From Adiantum capillus-veneris (taxonomy: Eukaryota > Streptophyta > Polypodiopsida > Polypodiales > Pteridaceae): a stretch of DNA of 64,000 nt. Below the pieces are notes generated by a model. It did no database searches, had not been told where the DNA came from, and saw only the letters and a program-made list of their open reading frames with translations. The stretch covers positions 136,410,108 through 136,474,107 of the forward strand of contig CM043955.1 in NCBI GenBank assembly GCA_014529385.2, in the 5' to 3' direction. A program made the position numbers and the translations under genes. Shown here piece by piece: positions 45,501-54,969 of the stretch. How positions within the stretch are numbered: the stretch's first letter is position 1; every line of letters starts with the position of its first letter.

Positions 45501-46441
45501 TGTAATAATTGTCTGCTTCAATTCCTCCGATAAGGACCCAGCATTTCCAGACTTCCTTTTGCATAAGTCGAACCTCAGCGTACTTGACATAGGATCACTG
45601 TCAATTCTACCCAAAGCTGAATATAAATTCCTTGGATGAACATTTAATAGCTTTGCCACTTTATGTAGAGTAACACCTCTACCTTGGCTCCCATTATCAT
45701 GCAGTAATCCATTCACCAGCATGCTGAATGTGCTTCATTTTAAAAACATCTCGTCAGCTGATTTTGGAATCTTTAATTCCTGTAAGGAGACCTTGAGTGC
45801 AGAAATAAGGCCATTTGCAGGAAGATACAAATCTTCACAGAATGGCAAGATTCTATCATCATTGAAAACACCTTGAAGAATTGCATTCTTATCTTCTTTC
45901 CCGTAACTATGCAACTGTCTCACAATGTGTTGAACAATATTCTGAATAGTATGTTGCTTCTTGTCTTCCTTGTGTGTACATCGACGTCCTCCCTATGACA
46001 ATCTTCCGCTCCAATGTTGACGCTTGGCTGTACTTGCTTTCTTGCACGACATCGCTTTCTGTACTCACGTTTAGCCTGTGCTTCATACTTCCTCACTGCA
46101 ATAATTCCATCCTCATTTAGACAAGCCTTTCTCTTGGAGTGCACCTACGTATGAATTGTGTCTATTCCATGTGCCTCATCATAAAATCCGTCGTCCACCA
46201 TCCTGGAACAGTCTGCAGTAGTTTGAAATGAATGAAATCGTACAAAACTTCCTGATTGTAATAGTGAACTGAAATCCAGTTGTGCTGCATTGTTGAGTTC
46301 AAGAAGCTCCATTGCTGCTTGTGAGGAGGTATGAGCTGGAACCAAAGCAAGAGGAAGGGAGTCTCCATCATCCATATTCTGAACAGGAGAGTAGAAGAGA
46401 GAGAGAGAGAGAGAGAGATGGAGATGGGCATTGGAGGCCAT
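42513..46441 (-). pseudogene. INNER transposase-like gene (DDE/RNase H-fold candidate)
   Basis: The first exon (46441 to 45390) has a possible start MDDGDSLPLALVPAHTSS, a basic segment (RKYEAQAKREYRKRCRARKQ), an HTH-like stretch (HKVAKLLNVHPRNLYSAL) and IHLLDESQ followed by GTAAAC. After an intron (45389-44361) comes TEYFLKFKDSHPHVTIGQRSF, a Cys-rich part (KDRNTCCC, CTCKCNVC, CLMGQCKNCG), then VDFVENYSFKEKNEVQSMHW, FYISDDRQHD, MWSDGAASxFK, WNFFGSGHGKGEHDGTGAVIKRA, and a Cys-rich end (LSCFCDACMKGHWRTC). The Asp of VDF, the Asp of SDG and the acidic residue of GEHDG are catalytic candidates. It is broken: TAG 46145, frameshift near 45970, TGA 45735, frameshift near 44115, TAA 43458 (Gln codon in SQFK). 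The OUTER copy keeps SQFK. Function is inferred from motifs and TIR context. Confidence 0.75.
44361..45389 (-). repeat. Transposase-gene intron filled with TAGCACA palindromes
   Basis: It is 1029 bases. On the minus strand the donor is CTCAG followed by GTAAAC and the acceptor TTTTTTTTTCAAGCAG. The interior is made of units such as GTGCTATATAGCATA and CACATAATAGCATAGA, the same word family as in the cargo intron of this element. Confidence 0.9.
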
Positions 46442-46533
46442 CTAAGAGAGAGACGGAGATGGGCATTGGACGCGTGCTAACCACTCCATGTCTTTCAATC
46501 TGAGTAGTGGAGTCGTGAAGTCAGTTATCTTAT
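46442..46533 (-). promoter_or_regulatory. Upstream region of the INNER transposase gene, cut by gypsy-E
   Basis: Only 92 bases remain between the first exon and gypsy-E; the rest of the promoter would be 58969-59085 on the other side. A (GA)n run overlaps the 5' part of the first exon near 46395-46420. No TATA box is evident. Confidence 0.4.
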
Positions 46534-48919
46534 TGATAGCCGTTTTTCGGCTCTTTGTAATTGCCACAGTGAGTTACCTCACCCTACCAAAATCACCCAA
46601 ACACTGTGGCTATCCCTACCATTTCACTGTACATAGGCGTGCGTGAGTCACGGGACTTTTCCCATATCTTCTTTAAAAAAACCGTCAATTAGCTACTCAT
46701 TGGGCTAGTTGAGCCAAAAAAAAAAAAAAAAAAAAGTATATTATGGCCCATGCGTATGTAAATATTTCTTTGTATATAGGGCCTAAATAAAAGATTTTTT
46801 CATAATTATTTTGATATTTATTTAAATATTTCTACCTAGGTGTGTGTTATTTATGCTCTGTACATTGCCTCACCATTACCACAATTTTTCTTACCATTTT
46901 TCATACTCTTTATTCCATATAGAAATATTTTCATGTAAGCTTCTCTTATATTTGGTGTAACTCCACCCCAACAAAAATAAAAAGAAACTAGTTTTATTTA
47001 TGTGTATATTTTTTCACTATTGTGATTTTTCCCTTCCTACATCTATTTTGTTTTATTGTTTTTTGTTTTTTGTTTTTTTTTCTAAAAAATTAGAATACCA
47101 AAAATATTTATCTTTTTATGGTAGCCTCATAATGAGAGAGATTTCTTTTGACCCCTTTATATTTTTTCCACTTATATTATTTATATTTGACATGTACATA
47201 TTTTTTAGACCCCTCAATATTTGATTTTCTTAGTTGTACTATTCACTTATATCATGATTTCAACAATATCTTCAATTATAGACCTACCAAATAAGGTCAA
47301 GGGTAGGTGGCATGCATACATGCACTATGGAGGGCTCACTCTTGGAGGTATTCAAAAGAATCATCCAAAGAAGGACCCCACAAGGACCTTGTGTAGTGGA
47401 AAAAAACGATCGGTTTTGCTGAATTTTTAAAGTTCACTTGCTCTCCGAATTTGAAAAGGTGATACAAACAAAAGTTGTAGCTTGTGAGCTGAACTTTTGC
47501 CTCATATTTTTTTGAGCTACGAGCTGTGAGCTATGATTTTATTAGTGGACCCCAGTTTTCCCATGCTATGCAGCCACACTCTCTCTTCCACTTTATCATT
47601 TTCCTCTTTCACACACACTTCTCCACTCATCATCCCCACTTCTCTCACCACTCCTCTCTGCACCCTACTCACCTTCTCCTCAACCTTGAAGAATAAGAGA
47701 AACCATGGTGAACTCATACCTCCCACACACAATTCCATTCCAAAATTGACCACCTAGTCTCATTTTTCCTCCTCCAAATTACCCATATCTATCAAAAAAA
47801 CCACAAAATTCAGCCTCTTCTCTTAAAAGACAGCATCATGGTGGTTGATTACTCAGCTTCAATTACCTTGTCTCTCAAGGAAGGTCAAGGGTGGAGAAAA
47901 AATGTACCGTCAAAGCTAGTGGACCGTCAACAAGCGTCAAAATTGGCCCTACTCAAGACACTTGGAGCATCAACCTTGTAAGAAATCCACCTTTTCTTAC
48001 CTCTTAAGAGTTTTTCTTGCTTATTTGTATCCTACATGGATACTCCCATTGTAAATATCCAATTCCATTTGTAAATTAATACTAACTCTACTAACATTAA
48101 CCCACTATGAAAAGTCCTATCACCTCCATTTCTCTCCTCTCTCTTTCCCCACCAACTTCTTGATAATTCCAAGCAAAAGAAATTAGATAAATTGCTGAAA
48201 ATCTAACCCAACCATGGTTAGAGGAGTAACCCTAGCCTTCAAAATTGCTATAAAAGGAGGGTGTAGCTAGCACAAAAAGGGGGAGCCATAAGCAAGAGCA
48301 CTATGCTATAGCTTGAGAAGCAAAGCTCAACCTCTCTAGAAGGAGCTCTTGAGTGGAAGCTCATTGTCTTATGCATGTGCGTGCATGTGTTGTAATAGGG
48401 GATTAGCAAGGGAACTCTATGCCATTGTAAGAGAGAGAGTGATCATTCAATTGAGAGTAGGAAATCTATCATTTCTCCTACTAGTGTAAGCCTAACATTT
48501 GCTGAATCAAGGAGGGTGGATTTGGACTAAGCTTGGATACTTTGTCTCCCTTCCAACGTGAAGTAATGGACAACAATGATGCGTAAGTGTCTTGGTGTTT
48601 TTTGTTAAGTTCTTGATAGCTTGTCTCTGGTGTTGTCATCAATCTAGCCATAAATCCCGCATACTGTAAGAGGGCGACAGGGTGGAGAGGACTCCCCTGG
48701 CCTTAAGACAGTGATTGGGGTGGCTTTTCTTGTGATGTGTTGTGGTGAAATTTACGCAAGCATATGTTGAACAAATACTAATCTCACTTTGATTTGTCAT
48801 GACAGATTTGTAAGAAGGTATTAATGCAACAAGCACCCCCTCTCCATGTCTCTCTCTTTCTTAAATATATAGTTGTGTTTGCTTGATCATTGCCGATACA
48901 TTTCAAAGCAGTCCGAGCA

Positions 48920-49003
<84 letters not shown>

Positions 49004-49260
49004 TTAGTGTGTGAGAGTGTTCCATTGGTGTTAGGGTTAGTGTAAATTCCTTGCTTGTTTGTGGGTTGCTCTAACGATTCTCCTCTTTTGCGTCCTAGTT
49101 CGCTCTTAAACTAGGTGGTGCCCCTTGTGTAGTTGGGATTTGGCTGTGGGTTTGTTGTTTTGGTTTGTGTTGTGTTGTGCCCCAGCCCCATTGAGCAGCA
49201 CGGGAGCCTTGAAGGGTGTCTAGAGGTTGCTCTTCTTGTCGCCCGCCCCGGACCGCCTCA
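46534..49260 (+). repeat. Gypsy-E 5' LTR
   Basis: It is 2727 bases, TGATAGCC..GCCTCA. It contains a long (TC)n tract at 48922-48999 and poly(A) near 46713-46735. Confidence 0.95.
48249..48256 (+). promoter_or_regulatory. TATA box candidate in gypsy-E 5' LTR
   Basis: TATAAAAG, in a GC-richer context about 1 kb before the LTR end. The same octamer is at 57951-57958 in the 3' LTR. It would place the transcript start near 48280. Confidence 0.6.
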
Positions 49261-49263
49261 AAT

Positions 49264-49280
49264 TGGTGCCCCCACGGAGG
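49264..49280 (+). other. Gypsy-E primer-binding site
   Basis: TGGTGCCCCCACGGAGG three bases after the 5' LTR. It differs at one base from the gypsy-D site (TGGTGCCCCCACTGAGG). It starts with TGG as expected for pairing to tRNA 3' CCA; the tRNA is not identified. Confidence 0.85.
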
Positions 49281-49336
49281 ACAGGCTTGTGTATGTTTTG
49301 TGAAGGCTCAACCTTTAGCATAATCAAGTAGCTTGC

Positions 49337-49549
49337 ATGAATCACGAGAATTTGTATGATCCCTTCATTCCCATTGCAAGGCAAAAGGTACACATAATTG
49401 TTAGTACTAAGTTGCAATTTCAGCGAGTAATTCGTAGAATTTTAGGTCCTCTTAGGTTAGCCGAGATAAACAATTCGGTAAATCCTTTTATTTTGCCTCT
49501 TATTAGGTACGATATTAGCTTGGACGTCTATATTTTTGTGTTATTTTAA
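49337..49549 (+). CDS. Gypsy-E leader micro-ORF 1, 70 aa
   Basis: It has an ATG start (MNHENLYDPFIPIARQKVH). The second half NPFILPLIRYDISLDVYIFVLF matches the end of micro-ORF 2 (NPVILPLINYHTSFDVHVFILF), so the two are tandem paralogs. No known domain. It precedes micro-ORF 2 by 20 bases. Confidence 0.55.
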   Translation: MNHENLYDPFIPIARQKVHIIVSTKLQFQRVIRRILGPLRLAEINNSVNPFILPLIRYDISLDVYIFVLF

Positions 49550-49569
49550 GCATTAGGACATGCATAGCC

Positions 49570-49788
49570 ATGGATAATGGCCCAGGAATAGAGGTTTTTC
49601 CCTTTCATTTTACTCCACACATTAGAATAAACGTTGCAATTAGTAGAAAGATCCATTTTCAACAACGAATGGTGTTCATGTTTGGTGCTCAAAGAGCAGG
49701 AGAAATTATTGCATCACCAAACCCTGTCATTCTACCTCTCATCAACTACCACACTTCTTTTGATGTACATGTGTTCATTTTATTTTAA
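49570..49788 (+). CDS. Gypsy-E leader micro-ORF 2, 72 aa, conserved in gypsy-D
   Basis: It has an ATG start (MDNGPGIEVFPFHFTPHIR). It is the same length as the gypsy-D leader ORF and similar over its whole length (SRKI, FQQ, VFMFG, DVHVF). Beta-rich, alternating hydrophobic pattern. Unknown function. Confidence 0.6.
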   Translation: MDNGPGIEVFPFHFTPHIRINVAISRKIHFQQRMVFMFGAQRAGEIIASPNPVILPLINYHTSFDVHVFILF

Positions 49789-49816
49789 AATGAAGTGCGG
49801 CCCAGCAAAATAGTGT

Positions 49817-50368
49817 GTGTTTGTTTTTTCTTTGTCCAAGTTGTTACAAGAAACAAAAAAAACGATCATTTGTTCTAACTGGGAATATGTGTGCAGTGAA
49901 AGTTCAATCCTTAGAGATCTAGCTCTATTACCAATTGAGTTGCAGGAGCAAGTAGTAAGGCGTCTCCCTCATAACAAGAGGGTGGTGAAGTTAAGACGGA
50001 AGGTCCTACGCGTGGATTCCATTTTCCTCTTGTTGTTGGGCACTAAGGAAGACCGCGCATTCATCCAACTAGTGTGTGCCCTAAGATTGGTAAATAGAGT
50101 GAAATTTGGCGTTTGGCGAGTGCATTTCACCATTGAGGAAGACTCTTCAGGAAACTTGCGGCCAGAGTTCATGCTTCATAGACTCACATTTGGTGAATCT
50201 TTCCCTCATTTGCGTCTTATTAATAGTCTTCCTTTCGCTTTCAACAAAGGAGATAGGGAGCTATTCAGAGCTTGTCTTAATAAAGAGAGCATAGAGAAGA
50301 TTGCAAATTTGTATAAATTCTCATCCTTCTCTACCTTCTATGACACTTTGTTCATAGAGACATTGTAA
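49817..50368 (+). CDS. Gypsy-E leader ORF 3, up to 183 codons, no ATG at start
   Basis: The open frame has no ATG before its last third. A good acceptor (CTAACTGGGAATATGTGTGCAG) ends at about 49897, so it may be an exon spliced to an upstream start. It encodes LPIELQEQVVRRLPHNKRVV, FIQLVCALRLVNRVKF, LRLINSLPFAF and DRELFRACL. It is a paralog of ORF 4. The LP..L...V.RRLPH opening is faintly F-box-like, but I would not call it one. Unknown function. Confidence 0.5.
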   Translation: MFVFSLSKLLQETKKTIICSNWEYVCSESSILRDLALLPIELQEQVVRRLPHNKRVVKLRRKVLRVDSIFLLLLGTKEDRAFIQLVCALRLVNRVKFGVWRVHFTIEEDSSGNLRPEFMLHRLTFGESFPHLRLINSLPFAFNKGDRELFRACLNKESIEKIANLYKFSSFSTFYDTLFIETL

Positions 50369-50414
50369 ATCTCTTTATGTTTTTGAATGATTTAACCATA
50401 ATCCTAAGGAGTTT

Positions 50415-50873
50415 TTGTCCAGGAATTTTGTAGCACAAGTGGAGTCTTTAAATCTTGCAAACTTGATTGGACTTGATGAGGATGTTCTTTATGAAATTGT
50501 GAGAAGGTTGCCTCACTCCGACTGTGTGGAACTCGAAGGAAAGGAGCTCCTAGTCAATTGCTACTTTCTCACGGCCTTCGACGAGCATGAAGATCTAGTT
50601 TTTATACAAACCGCTTGTGCGTTGGGAATTGTAGAGCAAGTGCAATTTATCACTTGGGACGTGGTTGCTCTTTTGGATCCAGAAAATGAAGTTCTAGAGA
50701 TTTCTGTTTATCGCCTTAGCTTTGAAGAATTTCAACCCTTCTTAGAGCTCATCAATAGTCTACCTTTTTGTTTTGATCAAACAAATCGAGACCTTATTGA
50801 AGCTTGGATAGCTGAAGAAGAAAACCTAGAGTGGTATTTTCTTACTTCTTCATTTTCAGGCGAGTGGTTCTAA
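50415..50873 (+). CDS. Gypsy-E leader ORF 4, up to 152 codons, paralog of ORF 3
   Basis: The frame is also without an ATG, and is preceded by an acceptor-like GAGTTTTTGTCCAG ending at 50421. Shared blocks with ORF 3: (V/I)VRRLPH, FIQ.(V/A)CAL..V..V.F, LINSLPF and (D)R(E/D)L...(C/W). Acidic. Two paralogous exons each with its own acceptor suggest alternative splicing from a common 5' exon, or internal initiation. It ends 49 bases before the gag ATG. Confidence 0.5.
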   Translation: MSRNFVAQVESLNLANLIGLDEDVLYEIVRRLPHSDCVELEGKELLVNCYFLTAFDEHEDLVFIQTACALGIVEQVQFITWDVVALLDPENEVLEISVYRLSFEEFQPFLELINSLPFCFDQTNRDLIEAWIAEEENLEWYFLTSSFSGEWF

Positions 50874-50922
50874 ATCTCTATTGTATCCCTTATCGTAACT
50901 CGTGTTGTAATCTTTCATAATA

Positions 50923-53900
50923 ATGGAGAGCCAACGCCAAATGTCTGGATATCCTCTTTTCTTTGGAGAGCCTGGAGAGGATGCAGAATTATTTTTAGCA
51001 AATTTCAAGATGTCTTGCCGTATCAAGAGGATAGTAACCGATCAAGAACGTGTAGAAATGTTTGAGGTGGTCCTTAGGAAAGATGCTAGTACTTGGTTTG
51101 ACTCTTTTCCTGAGGAAGTTAAGGGGAATTACACAGAAGTTTTGAATCGTTTTAAGAGATACTTCTTTGATCCCCAAAACACTCAAAAACTATGGCAAGA
51201 CATTGTTTCTCATAAGCAAAAAGACTTAGATGACTACTACTTGTACAAGCAAGAGTTTCTACGTCTTTGGGCTCTATGGATACGAAATGTTGCTAACCCT
51301 GGTGATGGTGCAGAATTTTTAAAGAAGGAGAGGTTCATAGCCGGACTCTTTCCTGACCTTAAGGTAAAAGTTAAGGCAGGTGCACCTGCTACTTTTCATG
51401 CAGCGGAAACTAGGGCTGCTGAGAAATATAGGAAACTCAAGTGCTTAAGGGGAGAGGTTCCAATAGAAGGTCTTAGACCCAAAGGTAAGTCACAAGCATC
51501 AACATCGAGGGAGCTTCCTGAGGTAACGGCGGAAGTAATTGAGAAGTTAAGCGAATCTTTAAGCAGCCTGTCAATTCACCTTGCACAAGCTGTAGGTCCA
51601 AAGGGACAAGCAAAGAAGTCTGAAGAGAGAGATCCACGACCTAGGAGAGTCTTGCAATGTTGGAATTGCGGAGAGTCTGGACATGGGATGTATAATTGTC
51701 CTTGGCCCCGTGGAGAGCCAGGGAGACCTAACTTGAATTACCCAATGATGAATGCAGGAGAAGGAGCTGGTCAGCAACCAAGGCTTCTACAAAGGCCAAA
51801 TGGACCAAGACCACCTCCACAAGGGATAGAAGGAGTTCCACCTTTGCCAGATCCAAATGTGCATGTGGTAGAGGTGACAAATTCAAATGAGGTTGACATG
51901 GAAGCCAATGGCATTAAGCGTGGCCGAGGGAAAGGTAAAGAGAAAGAAGGAGTCACATCACAGAGTGACCATGGACAAGGCAAAAAGGCAAAGGAGACCA
52001 AGGAAACCAAGAGGACTCGACGTCGTATCAACCTCCAAGACTTCCCTCTTGGACATGGTATGGCTCCGTACAACTTGTTGGAAGACATGAGAGGTAAGGG
52101 TCCTGATATTTCATGGCCTCAATTTCTTGCATTATGTCCACAAGTAAGGAGGGATTTAACAAGGGCAGTTCGCACTAGGAGAAAGGTAAAAGAGAGTGTG
52201 CCTGTTGTAAAAATTGCACAAGCTGAAATGAATGAGGACATTACACCGGTGCTAGACTGTTACATCAAAGGAAGATTGGTTAGGAAAGGTCTAGTGGATG
52301 GGGGTGCACAAATTTGCATCATGACAGAGGGACTCATGCAAAGACTAGGCATGCACATCCATGAGACACCTGAAATCAAAGTCAAGATGGCAAACAATAG
52401 CAAGGCTAGGTGTGTAGGGATTTGTAAAAATGTCTTTGTAGAGGCCTTTGGCATTAAGAAAGCGGTGGATTTTTATGTTATGTCGACCAAGGGAAGTGGT
52501 TATCCATTTATCGTAGGAAGACCATGGCTAATGAAAATGCAAGCTTTGCAGGATTGGGAGAGTGGAAAGCTAATTTGTAGGAATGACAATCACAAGAAGG
52601 TTGTCTTTGACATGAAGGAGCAACGCCAAGAGGAGCTCCATGAAGAATCATCTCAAAGTGAGACGGAAGAAGATTGGACTGAAAACACTTCAGAAGAAGA
52701 AAGTAGCGGCAGCATTACTGAAGAGGAGTCCTCCATTGAAGTCATGGGGGTAAGGTTTAAGCCAAACAACCAGGAGACCTCTTCTCGAGGTTTGGAAGAG
52801 GTAGGTTCCCAAGAGAACCAAAAGGTGGAAGATGAAGGAATGTTAGAAGGTATGTTGTCTACAACACATACAAAGAATGAAAGAGAGGAGTTCAAATGTG
52901 TGCTAAGGAAATTTCCGAAGCTTTTTGCTAAAGACTACACCGATGTGCGTGGAGTAGATGTTGTTCAGCACAAGATTGAGTTGAAGCCAGAGGCCACACC
53001 TAAGGCTCAAAAGCTACGAAGGCTAGGAGTCATTAAGGAGCAGGCTCTACTCAAGGAGGTAAGAAAGCTTCTAGCAGCAGGTTTCATTTATCCAGTGGAG
53101 AATTCAGAGTGGGTCTCTCCCGTTGTTGTCACTCCTAAGAAAAACGGCAAGTGGAGGGTGTGTGTGGATTATCGTCCACTTAATGAGGCAACAAAAAGAG
53201 ATCACTTTTCCCTCCCATTTCAGGATGAGATACTAAATGAAGTAGTTGGTCATGAGAAGTACACTGTGTGTGATGGCTACTCGGGTTACTTTCAAATAGG
53301 TATCGCATTGGAGGATCAATTGAAAACAACCTTTATCACTCCTTGGGGTTGTTATGCTTTTAGAGTCATGCCATTTGGCCTGACAAATGCTCCTGCAACT
53401 TTCCAACGCTTCATGAACATGGTGTTTCAAGCATTCTTTGGAAAGTCCATTAGGGTTTTTATTGATGATTTTTGCATTTATAGCTCAAAATCATTGCATC
53501 TACAAAGGGTAGAAGAAGGTTTAAAGAAGCTCCATGACATGGGAGGTCAACTCAACCCCGACAAGTGTCACATAGCTGAGGATGAAGTGATCTTGCTTGG
53601 TCACAAGGTTTCCTATAAAGGCATTGAGGTGGATCCTTCAAAGGCAAAGGCTCTTATTGAGCTCCCCTCACCCAAGAATCTCAAAGAGGTCATATCATTC
53701 ATTCAAAAAGTGAAGTATATGTCACGCTTTATTCACTTAGCTTCGGAGTTGCTTCATCCTTTGCAAAAGTTGACACAACAAGTAGAATTTGCATGGTCTG
53801 ATGAGCTTGAAGAGTATTTTTGTAACATTAAAGTCATTTTGTCAGAGCTACCAACACTCATGCCTCCTTGTTGGGAGTACACATTCTTTGTTAGCTCTAG

Positions 53901-54969
53901 TGTTGGAAGGGAAACAATTGGTACTGTGTTGCTACAACAAGATCCCCACAGTACAAGGATGCGACCCATCTACTTTGTTAGTAGGGTCATGAATGCTTTG
54001 GAGAGAGACTACACAGAAGCAGAACTCATGATGCTTTCTCTCATGTTTGCGGTGAGAAAGTTTAGATCCTACCTGCTACCAAAACCTTTTGTAATTCTCA
54101 CTGCAGAGAATTTGTTCCCTTGGGTGTCATCTCAAATGAATCTTAGTACTAGGATCTCAAAGTGGATTATGGAGTTGCAAGAGTTTCAATACTCTTTCAA
54201 GGTAGAAGATAGTGTGCGTGCACAATTGGCAGGGATTCTCACTTATAGGGTGCATGAAAAGGAGATTAAGGTGCCTGAAGTAAAGACCCTACCATTACCA
54301 CCACCAAAAAGTATTCCTAATGCTTTTACCTTGTTCTTTGATGGAGCTTTTCGTCGAGCCACAGGAAAAGCAGAGGGAGGGCTAGTGTTGCTCAACCCAA
54401 GTGGAGAGGTGGTCATGAAAGAGAAGTTCAATCTACCAAGTTCAACTAGCAACAATGAAGCAGAATACGACACACTAATTCATGGTTTGAAGATGTGCAT
54501 TGGCCAAGGGATACAACGCCTCATGGTAAAGGGAGATGCACTTCTCATTGTTAAACAGATTTTAGGCATTTGGGCATGCAAGAATGAAAGCTTACGGACA
54601 AAAGTTCATGCCATTCGTAGATTGTTTAATCAATTTGAAGAAGTGCAACTATATCATATTCCTAGGAAACAAAATGAAGATGCCGATTTACTTGCACAGC
54701 AAGTAGTTACATGCGTTGAGAAAGAAGTGCAGGTCATCATGGTGGCAGCAACTGTCAAGCAACCGAGATACCAGGGATTGGAGTCATTGACTCCCATTAT
54801 TAGCTACATTTTGGAGGGCGAGTTTCCACAAGACTTCACGAAGGCTCAGAAGAGGAGACTCATGAAGAAGGCAAGCGCATATCTCTTCCTAGAAGGCTCC
54901 CTCTATCAAAGAGGGAAGGATCAAGTGTGCAGAAGAGTACCAACTATCGCGGAATTCCAGCCATTCTAA
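50923..54969 (+). CDS. Gypsy-E Gag-Pol: gag, protease, RT, degenerate RNase H, second RNase H
   Basis: There are 1348 codons, with start MESQRQMSGYPLFFGEP. Gag carries a helical domain (about 10-170) and a zinc knuckle CWNCGESGHGMYNC (about 245-258). A basic region (KETKRTRRRINLQDFPLG) precedes the protease-like domain with VDGGAQICIMT (D459, DGG) and IVGRPWLM. RT has CVDYRPLNEATKRDHFSLP, FGLTNAPATFQ and FIDDFCIYSS (D848, D849). The first RNase H has lost its acidic residues (SSSVGRETIGTV, LTAENLFPW, LAGILTY). The second has LFFDGAFRR (D1140), NNEAEYD and VKGDALL and looks intact. This double arrangement is known from Tat-lineage gypsy elements. The frame ends just before the integrase finger because of a frameshift. 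Confidence 0.93.
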   Translation: MESQRQMSGYPLFFGEPGEDAELFLANFKMSCRIKRIVTDQERVEMFEVVLRKDASTWFDSFPEEVKGNYTEVLNRFKRYFFDPQNTQKLWQDIVSHKQKDLDDYYLYKQEFLRLWALWIRNVANPGDGAEFLKKERFIAGLFPDLKVKVKAGAPATFHAAETRAAEKYRKLKCLRGEVPIEGLRPKGKSQASTSRELPEVTAEVIEKLSESLSSLSIHLAQAVGPKGQAKKSEERDPRPRRVLQCWNCGESGHGMYNCPWPRGEPGRPNLNYPMMNAGEGAGQQPRLLQRPNGPRPPPQGIEGVPPLPDPNVHVVEVTNSNEVDMEANGIKRGRGKGKEKEGVTSQSDHGQGKKAKETKETKRTRRRINLQDFPLGHGMAPYNLLEDMRGKGPDISWPQFLALCPQVRRDLTRAVRTRRKVKESVPVVKIAQAEMNEDITPVLDCYIKGRLVRKGLVDGGAQICIMTEGLMQRLGMHIHETPEIKVKMANNSKARCVGICKNVFVEAFGIKKAVDFYVMSTKGSGYPFIVGRPWLMKMQALQDWESGKLICRNDNHKKVVFDMKEQRQEELHEESSQSETEEDWTENTSEEESSGSITEEESSIEVMGVRFKPNNQETSSRGLEEVGSQENQKVEDEGMLEGMLSTTHTKNEREEFKCVLRKFPKLFAKDYTDVRGVDVVQHKIELKPEATPKAQKLRRLGVIKEQALLKEVRKLLAAGFIYPVENSEWVSPVVVTPKKNGKWRVCVDYRPLNEATKRDHFSLPFQDEILNEVVGHEKYTVCDGYSGYFQIGIALEDQLKTTFITPWGCYAFRVMPFGLTNAPATFQRFMNMVFQAFFGKSIRVFIDDFCIYSSKSLHLQRVEEGLKKLHDMGGQLNPDKCHIAEDEVILLGHKVSYKGIEVDPSKAKALIELPSPKNLKEVISFIQKVKYMSRFIHLASELLHPLQKLTQQVEFAWSDELEEYFCNIKVILSELPTLMPPCWEYTFFVSSSVGRETIGTVLLQQDPHSTRMRPIYFVSRVMNALERDYTEAELMMLSLMFAVRKFRSYLLPKPFVILTAENLFPWVSSQMNLSTRISKWIMELQEFQYSFKVEDSVRAQLAGILTYRVHEKEIKVPEVKTLPLPPPKSIPNAFTLFFDGAFRRATGKAEGGLVLLNPSGEVVMKEKFNLPSSTSNNEAEYDTLIHGLKMCIGQGIQRLMVKGDALLIVKQILGIWACKNESLRTKVHAIRRLFNQFEEVQLYHIPRKQNEDADLLAQQVVTCVEKEVQVIMVAATVKQPRYQGLESLTPIISYILEGEFPQDFTKAQKRRLMKKASAYLFLEGSLYQRGKDQVCRRVPTIAEFQPF

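Noticed and set aside
50106-50294. Frame overlapping leader ORF 3
   Set aside because: Shadow frame; ORF 3 has a paralog, this frame does not.
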